Shown here: positions 56,900-64,000 of the stretch, in pieces
How the letters are laid out: each line of letters starts with the position of its first letter
How positions within the stretch are numbered: the stretch's first letter is position 1
From: Silicimonas sp.
GTDB lineage: Bacteria; Pseudomonadota; Alphaproteobacteria; Rhodobacterales; Rhodobacteraceae
Length of the DNA stretch: 64,000 bases
NCBI GenBank assembly: GCA_022820365.1
Contig: JAJEFO010000016.1
Coordinates: forward strand, 58,362 to 122,361
Direction: 5' to 3'
The notes under the pieces: generated by a model
The model's database searches: none
The model's input: only the letters and a program-made list of their open reading frames with translations
Told to the model about the DNA's origin: nothing
Translations under genes and position numbers: made by a program

Positions 56900-58107
56900 T
56901 CGGCAAGCCCGGCCCGCGCACCCGCATCGCGGATGATCGCCATTGCCGCCGCGTCGTCGCCAAAGACGGCCTGCGCTTCGATGTAGGTGTTCCGCGCCCG
57001 CTGATCATCTCCCAGGACCATGAGCGAGTGGACAAGTTGCGCCCACTCTTCCGGTCTGCCGCCTTCCTCTGCAAGACGGGTCGCAAGGCCCTCGACCATT
57101 CCGCGGATCATGGCTTCCCGGTCTTCTGCCTCAATGTCCTCTGTGGCCGCGATGTCAGCGGCAGTCGGCCCCCGGACTGCGGGAGGTTCGTATATCACGC
57201 CAGCTCCTGCGGCGACATCGACGATCCCGGCGCGCAGCACAGGCACCCATGGTTCATGCGACATGCTCGTCTCCAGCAGGTCACGCCAAAGCGGAAACGC
57301 GAGATCCGGCCTGCCGACCTGCACTTGCAGCAGCCCGAGAAAGTAACGCGCCGCGCGGTTTCCGGGGTCGAGGGCAAGCAGGCGCGAGACGTATTCCTCC
57401 GCTTCCGGGGATACGTATCCTCCCGCCGAGAAGACCATCATCTCGATCATGGCGGCGAGATCGTCGGTTGCGACTCCATCATCCTTCGCAGCAAGGAGCT
57501 GCTCCTGCGCCCGGCGCGCGGCGGCGAAATTGCCCAGCCGGGCTTCATTTCTTGCAAGGAGCGTGAGACCCTGAATGTCGGATGGGCGTGCCCTGACGGC
57601 TTCTCTCAGCCGATCCATCAAGTCCGAAAAGTCCTCGGCCACGAACTCGGGGCGGGGAAGATTCGGAGCTGCCATTGTCTCCGCCTCTTCTTGGCCCGGA
57701 CGATCCCTTGCAGCCGTATCCAATGCCGCCAGCCTAGCATTGATTGGAAGATCGGGCGTTCCAGGAGCGCCCTGCGTCAGATAGATGCCGATCCCGCCCG
57801 CAATCAGCGTCGCAAAGATGATCCCTGCGGCAAGCCTCTTGTTGCCGGGAGCCTGCTCGTCGCGTGCCTGTGCGCGCCGGTCGGCATCCAGCAGCCTTCG
57901 GGACACTTCGAGGCGCACCGCTTCCGCTTCATCCTCTGCGAGCACACCGCGGGCCTCGTCTCGCGCCACCTCTTGCAACTGGTCTCGATAGACCTGGACG
58001 TCCGAAGTGGCACCGCCCATCTCGCTGTGGCGCGCACGCATCAATGCACGGACCATCACGGCGGCGACCCCGGCGATGATGAGGCATGCAAGGAACCAGA
58101 ATGTCAT
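56896..58107 (-). CDS. ccmI: Cytochrome c biogenesis protein CcmI
   Basis: This protein of about 403 residues has two membrane segments (LACLIIAGVAAVMVRALM, and LAAGIIFATLIAGGIGIYLT) around a cytoplasmic leucine-rich region, followed by a periplasmic part with TPR-like repeats (LLARNEARLGNFAAARRAQE, YVSRLLALDPGNRAARYFLG). It holds apocytochrome c for haem attachment. The ATG at 58107 is favoured because the first membrane helix starts there; the in-frame ATG 15 codons earlier lacks similarity. Other ccm genes are not in the window. Confidence 0.92.
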   Translation of the reverse strand: MTFWFLACLIIAGVAAVMVRALMRARHSEMGGATSDVQVYRDQLQEVARDEARGVLAEDEAEAVRLEVSRRLLDADRRAQARDEQAPGNKRLAAGIIFATLIAGGIGIYLTQGAPGTPDLPINARLAALDTAARDRPGQEEAETMAAPNLPRPEFVAEDFSDLMDRLREAVRARPSDIQGLTLLARNEARLGNFAAARRAQEQLLAAKDDGVATDDLAAMIEMMVFSAGGYVSPEAEEYVSRLLALDPGNRAARYFLGLLQVQVGRPDLAFPLWRDLLETSMSHEPWVPVLRAGIVDVAAGAGVIYEPPAVRGPTAADIAATEDIEAEDREAMIRGMVEGLATRLAEEGGRPEEWAQLVHSLMVLGDDQRARNTYIEAQAVFGDDAAAMAIIRDAGARAGLAE

Positions 58108-58237
58108 TGGCTCCACATAATGTGCCTTTTGTCCGGCGGGAAGACCCGCCAAGGCACCAGGTGTCGCGAACTAAAGCTCTCGTGCCGCTTGCCGTCAGAC
58201 GCCGCATCAGTGATTCTGGGAGAGAGACGGCGAATCG

Positions 58238-59506
58238 ATGCCGAGACGCGAGTTGCAGGACATGGGTCACTATTCAGCCTTGGCCGTGGTGCGGGAAGCG
58301 TTCCGGGATCACCGGGGCTGGCAGCGTGCCTGGAAGAGTCCCGAACCGCGGCGGCGATACGACGTTGTCATCGTCGGGGCGGGCGGGCACGGTTTGGCAA
58401 CGGCATATTACCTCGGCAAGAACCATGGCATCAGGAATGTCGCTGTCCTTGAAAAGGGCTGGCTCGGAGGTGGTAACACGGGCCGGAACACGACGATCAT
58501 CCGCTCGAACTATCTCCAGGACGCTTCGGCCGCGATCTACGAAAAGGCGCGCACGCTCTACGAAACGCTGAGCCAGGACCTGAACTACAACGTCATGTTC
58601 AGCCCGCGCGGCGTCATGATGCTGGCCCAGACCGAACACGAGGTTCGCGGCTACAGGCGGACGGCGCATGCCAATGCGCTCCAAGGCGTGGAAACGGAAT
58701 TCATCGGACCCGGGCGCGTAAAGGAGCTCTGCCCGATCATCGAGGTCCGGGGCCCGCGCTATCCGGTGCTCGGTGCGCTTTGGCAGCCAAGGGGCGGCAC
58801 CGCGCGCCATGACGCGGTGGCCTGGGGATATGCCCGCAAATGCTCGGAAATGGGCATGGACGTCATCCAGCAATGCGAGGTCACCGGCATACGCACAAGC
58901 GGTGGCGACGTTTCAGGGGTCGTAACAACGCGCGGCGACATCGACTGCGGCAAGCTCGGGATCGTGGTTGCCGGCCATTCCGGGCATCTGGCGGATATGG
59001 CGGGATTCAGGCTGCCCATCGAAAGCGTCGCATTGCAGGCACTGGTCAGCGAGCCGATCAAGCCATGCATGGACGTAGTGGTCATGGCAAACACCGTCCA
59101 TGGCTACATGAGCCAGTCCGACAAGGGCGAAATGGTCATTGGCGGCGGCGCGGACGGATTCAACAACTACACTCAGCGGGGATCCTTTTCCCATATCGAG
59201 GAAACCGTGCGAGCTCTCGTGGAGACATTTCCTATGATCTCTCGCCTGAAGATGCTTCGCCAATGGGGCGGGATTGTCGACATGACGGGCGATCGTTCTC
59301 CGATCCTGTCCGGGACACCGGTCGGCAACCTGTTCGTCAACTGCGGCTGGGGGACAGGCGGCTTCAAGGCGATTCCGGGTTCCGGGTGGGGCTTTGCCGA
59401 GCTCATGGCAAAGGGCGAAAGCCCGCTCTGTGCGGAGTTCGGGCTCGATCGCTTTCGCGAGGGCCGCTTCATCGACGAAAGCGTCGCGGCCGGCGTCGCG
59501 CATTGA
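58238..59506 (+). CDS. soxB: Sarcosine oxidase subunit beta SoxB
   Basis: This 422-residue flavin subunit has the FAD loop DVVIVGAGGHGLATAYYLGK, GNTGRNTTIIRSNY, and GGTARHDAVAWGYAR, whose histidine (about H191) sits where heterotetrameric enzymes attach FMN covalently. The end keeps GWGTGGFKAIPGSGWGFAEL. It oxidises sarcosine to glycine and formaldehyde, with formaldehyde passed to THF by the alpha subunit. A start at 58262 is also possible. It opens the soxBDAG operon. Confidence 0.95.
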   Translation: MPRRELQDMGHYSALAVVREAFRDHRGWQRAWKSPEPRRRYDVVIVGAGGHGLATAYYLGKNHGIRNVAVLEKGWLGGGNTGRNTTIIRSNYLQDASAAIYEKARTLYETLSQDLNYNVMFSPRGVMMLAQTEHEVRGYRRTAHANALQGVETEFIGPGRVKELCPIIEVRGPRYPVLGALWQPRGGTARHDAVAWGYARKCSEMGMDVIQQCEVTGIRTSGGDVSGVVTTRGDIDCGKLGIVVAGHSGHLADMAGFRLPIESVALQALVSEPIKPCMDVVVMANTVHGYMSQSDKGEMVIGGGADGFNNYTQRGSFSHIEETVRALVETFPMISRLKMLRQWGGIVDMTGDRSPILSGTPVGNLFVNCGWGTGGFKAIPGSGWGFAELMAKGESPLCAEFGLDRFREGRFIDESVAAGVAH

Positions 59507-59520
59507 AGGAGGCGGTTCTG

Positions 59521-59645
59521 TGAAGCACGAGACAGGAGAATGCGACGTGAGAGCGTTTCTGGCACCGACCAAAGCCGGTTGTCGCATTGGCCTTGCCGGA
59601 CGACATCTGGCCCGGCCAGGGAAGCGCAGGGGCTTCGCATGCTGA
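59521..59645 (+). CDS. Possible 41-codon frame between soxB and soxD
   Basis: A GTG at 59521 follows AAGGAGG at seven bases, the best ribosome binding site in the operon. It encodes MKHETGECDVRAFLAPTKAG and ends RRGFAC, with the stop overlapping the soxD start (ATGCTGA). The product is small and basic, with no known domain. It may be a translated leader that feeds soxD, or chance. Confidence 0.35.
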
Positions 59646-59968
59646 TCCTGACTTGTCCTTATTGCGGAATTCGCTGCGACGAGACCGAGCTCGCGGCTGG
59701 CGGCGAGGCGCATCTGAAGCGGTTCGGGCCTGGCTCGTCAGACGAGGAGTTCGAGGGCTATCTCTTCATGCGCGCGAATCCCAAAGGCGTGCATTTCGAG
59801 CGCTGGCGTCACGCCTACGGCTGTGGAAAGTGGTTCCACGCGGCGCGGAACACTGCAACGCTTGAGGTCTACGGAACCTATCCGGCACAGGTCCACGAGC
59901 CTCCGCAGGAGGTCCTGGACGCAATTTCGACCCGGGTGCCTGGGTGGCGCTGGAAGGACGTCTCATGA
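59639..59968 (+). CDS. soxD: Sarcosine oxidase subunit delta SoxD
   Basis: This 109-residue subunit binds zinc through C6 and C9 (TCPYCG) and H58 and C62 (RHAYGCGKWFHAARNT), the same spacing as in solved enzymes. It packs against the alpha subunit. Its stop overlaps the soxA start (ATGA). A gap of 132 bases to soxB is longer than usual and contains a small frame. Confidence 0.95.
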   Translation: MLILTCPYCGIRCDETELAAGGEAHLKRFGPGSSDEEFEGYLFMRANPKGVHFERWRHAYGCGKWFHAARNTATLEVYGTYPAQVHEPPQEVLDAISTRVPGWRWKDVS

Positions 59969-62900
59969 GCCGTCGCCTGCCAAAGGGCGGTCGCCTGATC
60001 GACCGGTCGAAATCCCTTGGGTTTTCCTTTAACGGCAAGGAAATGCGGGGATATGCCGGCGATACGCTGGCATCCGCGCTTTTGGCCGAAGGTCAGGTGC
60101 TCATGGGGCGATCGTTCAAGCACCACCGGCCCAGAGGGATTGTTGCAAGCGGGCCGGAAGAACCCAATGCGCTGATGGGGCTCGGTCGCGACGGAACCTT
60201 CGAGCCGAATGCCAGGGCCACGACGACGGAGCTGTTCCAGGGTCTCGAGGCGCGGAGCCAGAACCACTGGCCAAGCCTGGAAAATGACTTTGGCGCGATC
60301 AGTTCCATGCTGTCGAGGTTTCTGCCGTCAGGTTTCTACTACAAGACGTTCCTTTGGCCGCGTGCCTTCTGGAAGCATGTGTACGAGCCGGCAATCCGTC
60401 TGTCCGCCGGCCTCGGAAAGCCTCCGATGCGGCGTGACACCGATCATTATGAGCACTTCAACATAACGATTGATGTACTTGTAATTGGGGGAGGAATATC
60501 CGGACTTGCTGCGGCGTCGGCAGCAGCTGAATCCGGGGCAGACGTGCTCCTTGTTGAGCAGGACCCCGCGTGGGGAGGTCGGGCGCCGGTCGATGGCGCC
60601 AGGATTGACGGAATGAGCGCCGAAGAGTGGATCGGAAGCACCCTGCAGTCGCTGCAATCCATGCCGAACGTGCGCATGCGCACGCGCACGACCGGGTCAG
60701 GAATCCATGACCATGGATACGTCCTTCTTCATGAGCGTCTAACCGATCACGCGCCTGAACACTCGGTCCCGCGTCACCGGCTCTGGAAGGTCAGGGCGGG
60801 CCAAGTCGTTGCGGCGACCGGGGCCATTGAGCGTCCCCTGAGCTTTGCCGGGAACGACCGCCCGGGCTGCATGCTTGCAAGCGCTGTGCGTGATTACGTG
60901 GTCAACTACGGCGTGGCTCCAGGCGAAAGGACCGTGATCCTGACGAATAACGACGATGCATATCGGACAGCACTGACCTTGCGGGAAGCAGGTCTTGGTG
61001 TCTCCGCAGTCCTGGATACGCGACAGCAGGCTACAGGCCCCCTTGCGGCGGCTGCGCGCGACGCAGGCCTGAACGTGAGACCCGGCTGCGGCATCGCCGG
61101 CATTGTCGGTCGGAACCGTGTTGACGGAGTCCAGGTGTGCAGACAGGACAGTGACGGAGAGGTGATCGACGTGATCCAGGCGGACTGCGTCGCGATGTCG
61201 GGCGGCTGGTCGCCGGCCACACACGTCTGGTGCCACGCGGGCGGCAAGCTTTCGTGGAATGATGAAGCGGCCCACTTTGCGCCTGATCCGGCACGTCCTC
61301 CAACCGGGGTTGACGGCATGGCCATGATGCAGGTCGCCGGCAGCGCGAGCGGTGCCATTCATTCTGGCACGGCTCTTGAAAGCGCTCACGCCGCAGGGGT
61401 GTTGGCCGGGAAAGCGCTCGGCGAAAGCCGCGGCAGAAAAGCTGGCCGCGCTCCGGCAGGCGAGGACGAGGGACACCAGCCCATGGAACCCGTTTGGCTC
61501 GTGCCCGCGCGCGCGCCGTATGCCAAGCGAGCGAAGTCCTGGCTGGACTTCCAGAACGACGTCAAGGTCTCTGACATCGAGCTGGCGGCTCGCGAGGGCT
61601 ATGAAAGCGTCGAACATGCCAAGCGATACACGACGCTTGGCATGGCAACGGATCAGGGCAAGCTGAGCAACATCAACGGGCTGGCGATCCTCTCTCGGGA
61701 ACTGGGTGCGCCGATCGAGGAGGTGGGCACGACGACCTTCCGTCCGCCATACGTGCCGGTGACCATGGGCGCCATCGCGGGCGAGGCACGTGGCGAGCTC
61801 TTTCAGCCCGTGCGCAAGACGCCGATTCATGAGTGGCATGAAGCAAACGGGGCCCATTGGGAGCCGGTCGGACACTGGCGGCGTCCCTACGCCTTTCCTG
61901 TGCAGGGCGAAAGCGTGCACGACGCTGTGAAGCGAGAGGTGCTGGCGACGCGTTCAGGGGTCGGGCTTCTTGATGCCTCCACGTTGGGCAAGCTTGTCGT
62001 GAAGGGTCCGGATGCCGCCCGGTTCCTCGACATGCTCTACACCAACATGATGTCCACGTTGAAACCCGGCAAGTGCCGCTACGGACTGATGTGTTCGGAG
62101 AACGGGTTCCTGGTCGACGACGGCGTTGTAGCGAGGCTCGATGGCGACACTTGGCTGTGTCACACGACTTCGGGCGGCGCGGACCGCATCCATGCATCAA
62201 TGGAAGAGTGGCTCCAGACGGAATGGTGGGACTGGAAAGTGTACGTAGCCAACGTCACTGAACAGTTCGCCCAGATCGGAGTGGCAGGTCCGAGGGCACG
62301 GGATCTGCTGAACGAACTTGGGCCATCCATGGACCTCGGCAGGGAGGCGCTTTCGTTCATGGCCTGGACGGACGGTGCGCTCGGCAATGTTCCCGTGCGT
62401 GTCTTTCGAATTTCCTTCTCGGGGGAGCTGTCCTTCGAGATCGCTGCGCCGGCCGGTCAGGCCCGGGCGCTTTGGGACAGGCTCCTGGAGGCCGGAAGGC
62501 CCCTCGGCATGACGCCTTACGGAACCGAGGCCTTGCACGTCATGCGCGCGGAGAAGGGCTTCATCATGATCGGTGACGAGACTGATGGGACGGTGACGCC
62601 GCAGGATCTCGGGCTTCATTGGGCGATTTCCAAGCGGAAAGACGATTTTCTCGGGAAACGGGCGCAGGAACGCGAACATATGACGGACCCGTTGCGCTGG
62701 AGGCTGGTTGGGCTTGAAACGCTTGATGGATCGGTGCTTCCCGACGGGGCCTATGCCACGGACGAGGGCGTGAACGCGAATGGTCAGCAAAAGACCCAAG
62801 GCCGCGTCACCTCGACATACTATTCGCCGACGCTCGATCGCGGCATTGCCATGGGTCTCGTCGAACGGGGTCCGGACCGGATGGGCGAGATCCTGGAGTT

Positions 62901-62985
62901 TCCAGTCATTGATGGCGAGCCGGTCCGTGCGAGGATCGTGAATCCCGTGTTTCATGACCCGGATGGAGAGAAGCAGAATGCCTGA
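59965..62985 (+). CDS. soxA: Sarcosine oxidase subunit alpha SoxA
   Basis: This protein of about 1006 residues has an N-terminal ferredoxin-like part (SFNGKEMRGYAGDTLASALL), an NAD-binding domain starting at about residue 170 (LVIGGGISGLAAASAAAESG) and a C-terminal aminomethyltransferase (GCV_T-like) domain (GVGLLDASTLGKLVVKGPDA, YGLMCSENGFLVDDGV, WDRLLEAGRPLGMTPYGTEA, GFIMIGDETDG) that binds tetrahydrofolate. It channels the methyl carbon to 5,10-methylene-THF. It overlaps soxD at the start and soxG at the end. Confidence 0.96.
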   Translation: MSRRLPKGGRLIDRSKSLGFSFNGKEMRGYAGDTLASALLAEGQVLMGRSFKHHRPRGIVASGPEEPNALMGLGRDGTFEPNARATTTELFQGLEARSQNHWPSLENDFGAISSMLSRFLPSGFYYKTFLWPRAFWKHVYEPAIRLSAGLGKPPMRRDTDHYEHFNITIDVLVIGGGISGLAAASAAAESGADVLLVEQDPAWGGRAPVDGARIDGMSAEEWIGSTLQSLQSMPNVRMRTRTTGSGIHDHGYVLLHERLTDHAPEHSVPRHRLWKVRAGQVVAATGAIERPLSFAGNDRPGCMLASAVRDYVVNYGVAPGERTVILTNNDDAYRTALTLREAGLGVSAVLDTRQQATGPLAAAARDAGLNVRPGCGIAGIVGRNRVDGVQVCRQDSDGEVIDVIQADCVAMSGGWSPATHVWCHAGGKLSWNDEAAHFAPDPARPPTGVDGMAMMQVAGSASGAIHSGTALESAHAAGVLAGKALGESRGRKAGRAPAGEDEGHQPMEPVWLVPARAPYAKRAKSWLDFQNDVKVSDIELAAREGYESVEHAKRYTTLGMATDQGKLSNINGLAILSRELGAPIEEVGTTTFRPPYVPVTMGAIAGEARGELFQPVRKTPIHEWHEANGAHWEPVGHWRRPYAFPVQGESVHDAVKREVLATRSGVGLLDASTLGKLVVKGPDAARFLDMLYTNMMSTLKPGKCRYGLMCSENGFLVDDGVVARLDGDTWLCHTTSGGADRIHASMEEWLQTEWWDWKVYVANVTEQFAQIGVAGPRARDLLNELGPSMDLGREALSFMAWTDGALGNVPVRVFRISFSGELSFEIAAPAGQARALWDRLLEAGRPLGMTPYGTEALHVMRAEKGFIMIGDETDGTVTPQDLGLHWAISKRKDDFLGKRAQEREHMTDPLRWRLVGLETLDGSVLPDGAYATDEGVNANGQQKTQGRVTSTYYSPTLDRGIAMGLVERGPDRMGEILEFPVIDGEPVRARIVNPVFHDPDGEKQNA

Positions 62986-63547
62986 TTCCTTCACTCCTCT
63001 CGACGGCGCGAGCTGCTCCGGGTTCGTCACGATCAAGGATGCCGGGCTGACCGGCATGATCCTGCTCAGAGCCGATCTCGGTGCCGCGGACGTGGCTGCG
63101 GCGCTGACAGGCGCCGGATTCGACCTGCCTGGTTCCGGGGAGCTTGTCGGCGGGCTGGGACAGGGCGCCCTCTGGATGTCGCCCGACGAACTGATGATCC
63201 TGTGTGCATACGACGAGGCCGAAGCGACCGTGGCGACATTGGCGGAAGCGCTGGGCGAGCTGCATGCGCTGGTCGCAAACGTTTCCGATGCGCGCGCCGT
63301 GTTTCGGCTGACGGGCGAGGGGGCGACGGTTCGCGAAGTCCTGGCCAAGCTTTCGCCCGCTGATCTTCGGCAGAACGCGCTGCCTCCGGGGCGCGTCAGG
63401 CGGACGAGGCTGGCGCAGGTCCCTGCGGCCTTCTGGTTCGGTGGAGAACACGAGGCAGTGCTCATCTGCTTTCGTTCGGTTGCAGGCTACGTCTTTGACC
63501 TGCTCTCGAAGGCGGCGGAACCCGGCAGCGAAGTCGGACATTTCTGA
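62978..63547 (+). CDS. soxG: Sarcosine oxidase subunit gamma SoxG
   Basis: This 189-residue subunit starts at the ATG at 62978, which overlaps the soxA end and follows GGAGAGAAG. It has the gamma-family patterns GLGQGALWMSPDELMILCAY and WFGGEHEAVLICFRSVAGYV. It stabilises the alpha-beta complex. It closes the operon; no further gene of one-carbon metabolism is visible before the window ends. Confidence 0.93.
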   Translation: MPDSFTPLDGASCSGFVTIKDAGLTGMILLRADLGAADVAAALTGAGFDLPGSGELVGGLGQGALWMSPDELMILCAYDEAEATVATLAEALGELHALVANVSDARAVFRLTGEGATVREVLAKLSPADLRQNALPPGRVRRTRLAQVPAAFWFGGEHEAVLICFRSVAGYVFDLLSKAAEPGSEVGHF

Positions 63548-64000
63548 GATCGGCGCAGGCGGCAAGCTGTGACGGGGAGCCAGGCCATCCGTTGGTGAAG
63601 AGCCCTCGTGCACGGCAAAACGATGGTCCTGTCGGGGATCCTTGTCGAGGTTTCGCTCTTAGGGGCGGCCGTTGCGCACCAGGCCTCTGGAACGAGCACG
63701 TCGGCACGATCCAAGGGCGGCCAAACACGACTGGGAAGGAGAACTCGCCAATCTCAGGTCAGACGTCCGGCTCTGCCGATTTCGGAAGAAGTCCCCAGCC
63801 AATTGGCGCAGTCAAGGCCATCACGCTCTCGCCGAATGATTGCAGATCTTCCTGCCGTGAGGGTGCGATTTCTGTATGGCGGATGACGATTTTTTAGTGC
63901 GCTGAAATCAAACAACATTTTTGAGGCCGGATCCGGCGATGCCCCCTGATTCGGCGGATTCCGCGAAAATTCGCCGTGCGTGCCGCGACTTTTCCATTTC
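63548..64000. other. Unassigned end of the window
   Basis: About 450 bases without a gene I can support. Frames on both strands (for example 63592-63897 on +) lack motifs and good starts. Nothing further is seen. Confidence 0.5.

Noticed and set aside
56704..58452. 582-codon + strand frame across ruvX, ccmI and the start of soxB
   Set aside because: Opposite ruvX and ccmI, whose motifs are clear, and running out of frame into soxB; no domain visible.
60739..61920. 393-codon minus-strand frame inside soxA
   Set aside because: soxA is continuous across the region and the antisense frame has no family features.
62197..63465. 422-codon minus-strand frame opposite the end of soxA and soxG
   Set aside because: Serine- and arginine-rich antisense translation without motifs.
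1..64000. CRISPR arrays, tRNA or rRNA genes, tandem repeats
   Set aside because: No regularly spaced repeats, cloverleaf-like segments or rRNA-like stretches were seen on reading both strands; a dedicated scan was not possible.

Overview
The window reads as alphaproteobacterial DNA, most like Rhodobacterales (Roseobacter/Rhodobacter relatives). The markers are an ntrB-ntrC-ntrY-ntrX block whose NtrC and NtrX lack the sigma-54 contact loop, a trkA-trkH-hfq-hflX block, ppiD directly followed by trpE, a ccmI-ruvX-DUF1289 run, and a heterotetrameric soxBDAG operon. No rRNA, tRNA, CRISPR array, phage module or intact insertion sequence was recognised. Family calls rest on reading motifs by eye; no database search was run.

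Region 1 (1-6679): nitrogen-regulation genes ntrB, ntrC, ntrY and ntrX, all on the + strand. Region 2 (6680-28702): a block of minus-strand catabolic genes and gene relics lying between ntrX and trkA, genes that are normally neighbours in Rhodobacterales, so it looks inserted. It carries an endonuclease/exonuclease/phosphatase-fold enzyme, two CehA/McbA-type PHP hydrolases, a family-5 ABC importer, a LacI regulator, a phytanoyl-CoA dioxygenase-like enzyme translationally coupled to a small protein, a Gfo/Idh/MocA dehydrogenase with an IolE-like isomerase, and a DUF5054 (GH38-like) protein. It also holds several relics: a PHP start joined to an ABC ATPase end, an IS4-type transposase, a second LacI gene and a frameshifted small gene. 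Three nearly identical 16-bp palindromes (consensus CTGCACGCGTGTGCAG) sit in promoters within this block and are very likely the LacI operators.

Region 3 (28703-33240): trkA, trkH, hfq and hflX, tightly packed, for potassium uptake, RNA chaperoning and a ribosome-associated GTPase. Region 4 (33253-44765): a mixed set made of a membrane-anchored penicillin-acylase-family hydrolase, a beta-hydroxyacid dehydrogenase, a SYLF lipoprotein, divergent metF/metR with a MetR box between them, a decayed HigA-type antitoxin, a GST, an iron-containing alcohol dehydrogenase and a SulP-STAS-cNMP transporter. Region 5 (44994-54077): ppiD-trpE, a tandem-AAA ATPase with a WYL regulator, then yebC-tgt, all on the minus strand. 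Region 6 (54230-63547): mutL, then (minus strand) ccmI-ruvX-DUF1289, then soxBDAG for oxidation of sarcosine with transfer of the methyl carbon to tetrahydrofolate. The last 450 bases hold nothing recognisable.

The most interesting part is the LacI-controlled block. The importer, regulator, oxygenase and phosphoesterase-like enzymes share a predicted operator and together look like an undescribed uptake and degradation route. A sugar, cyclitol or phosphodiester-linked substrate is plausible, but the substrate cannot be read from the sequence.
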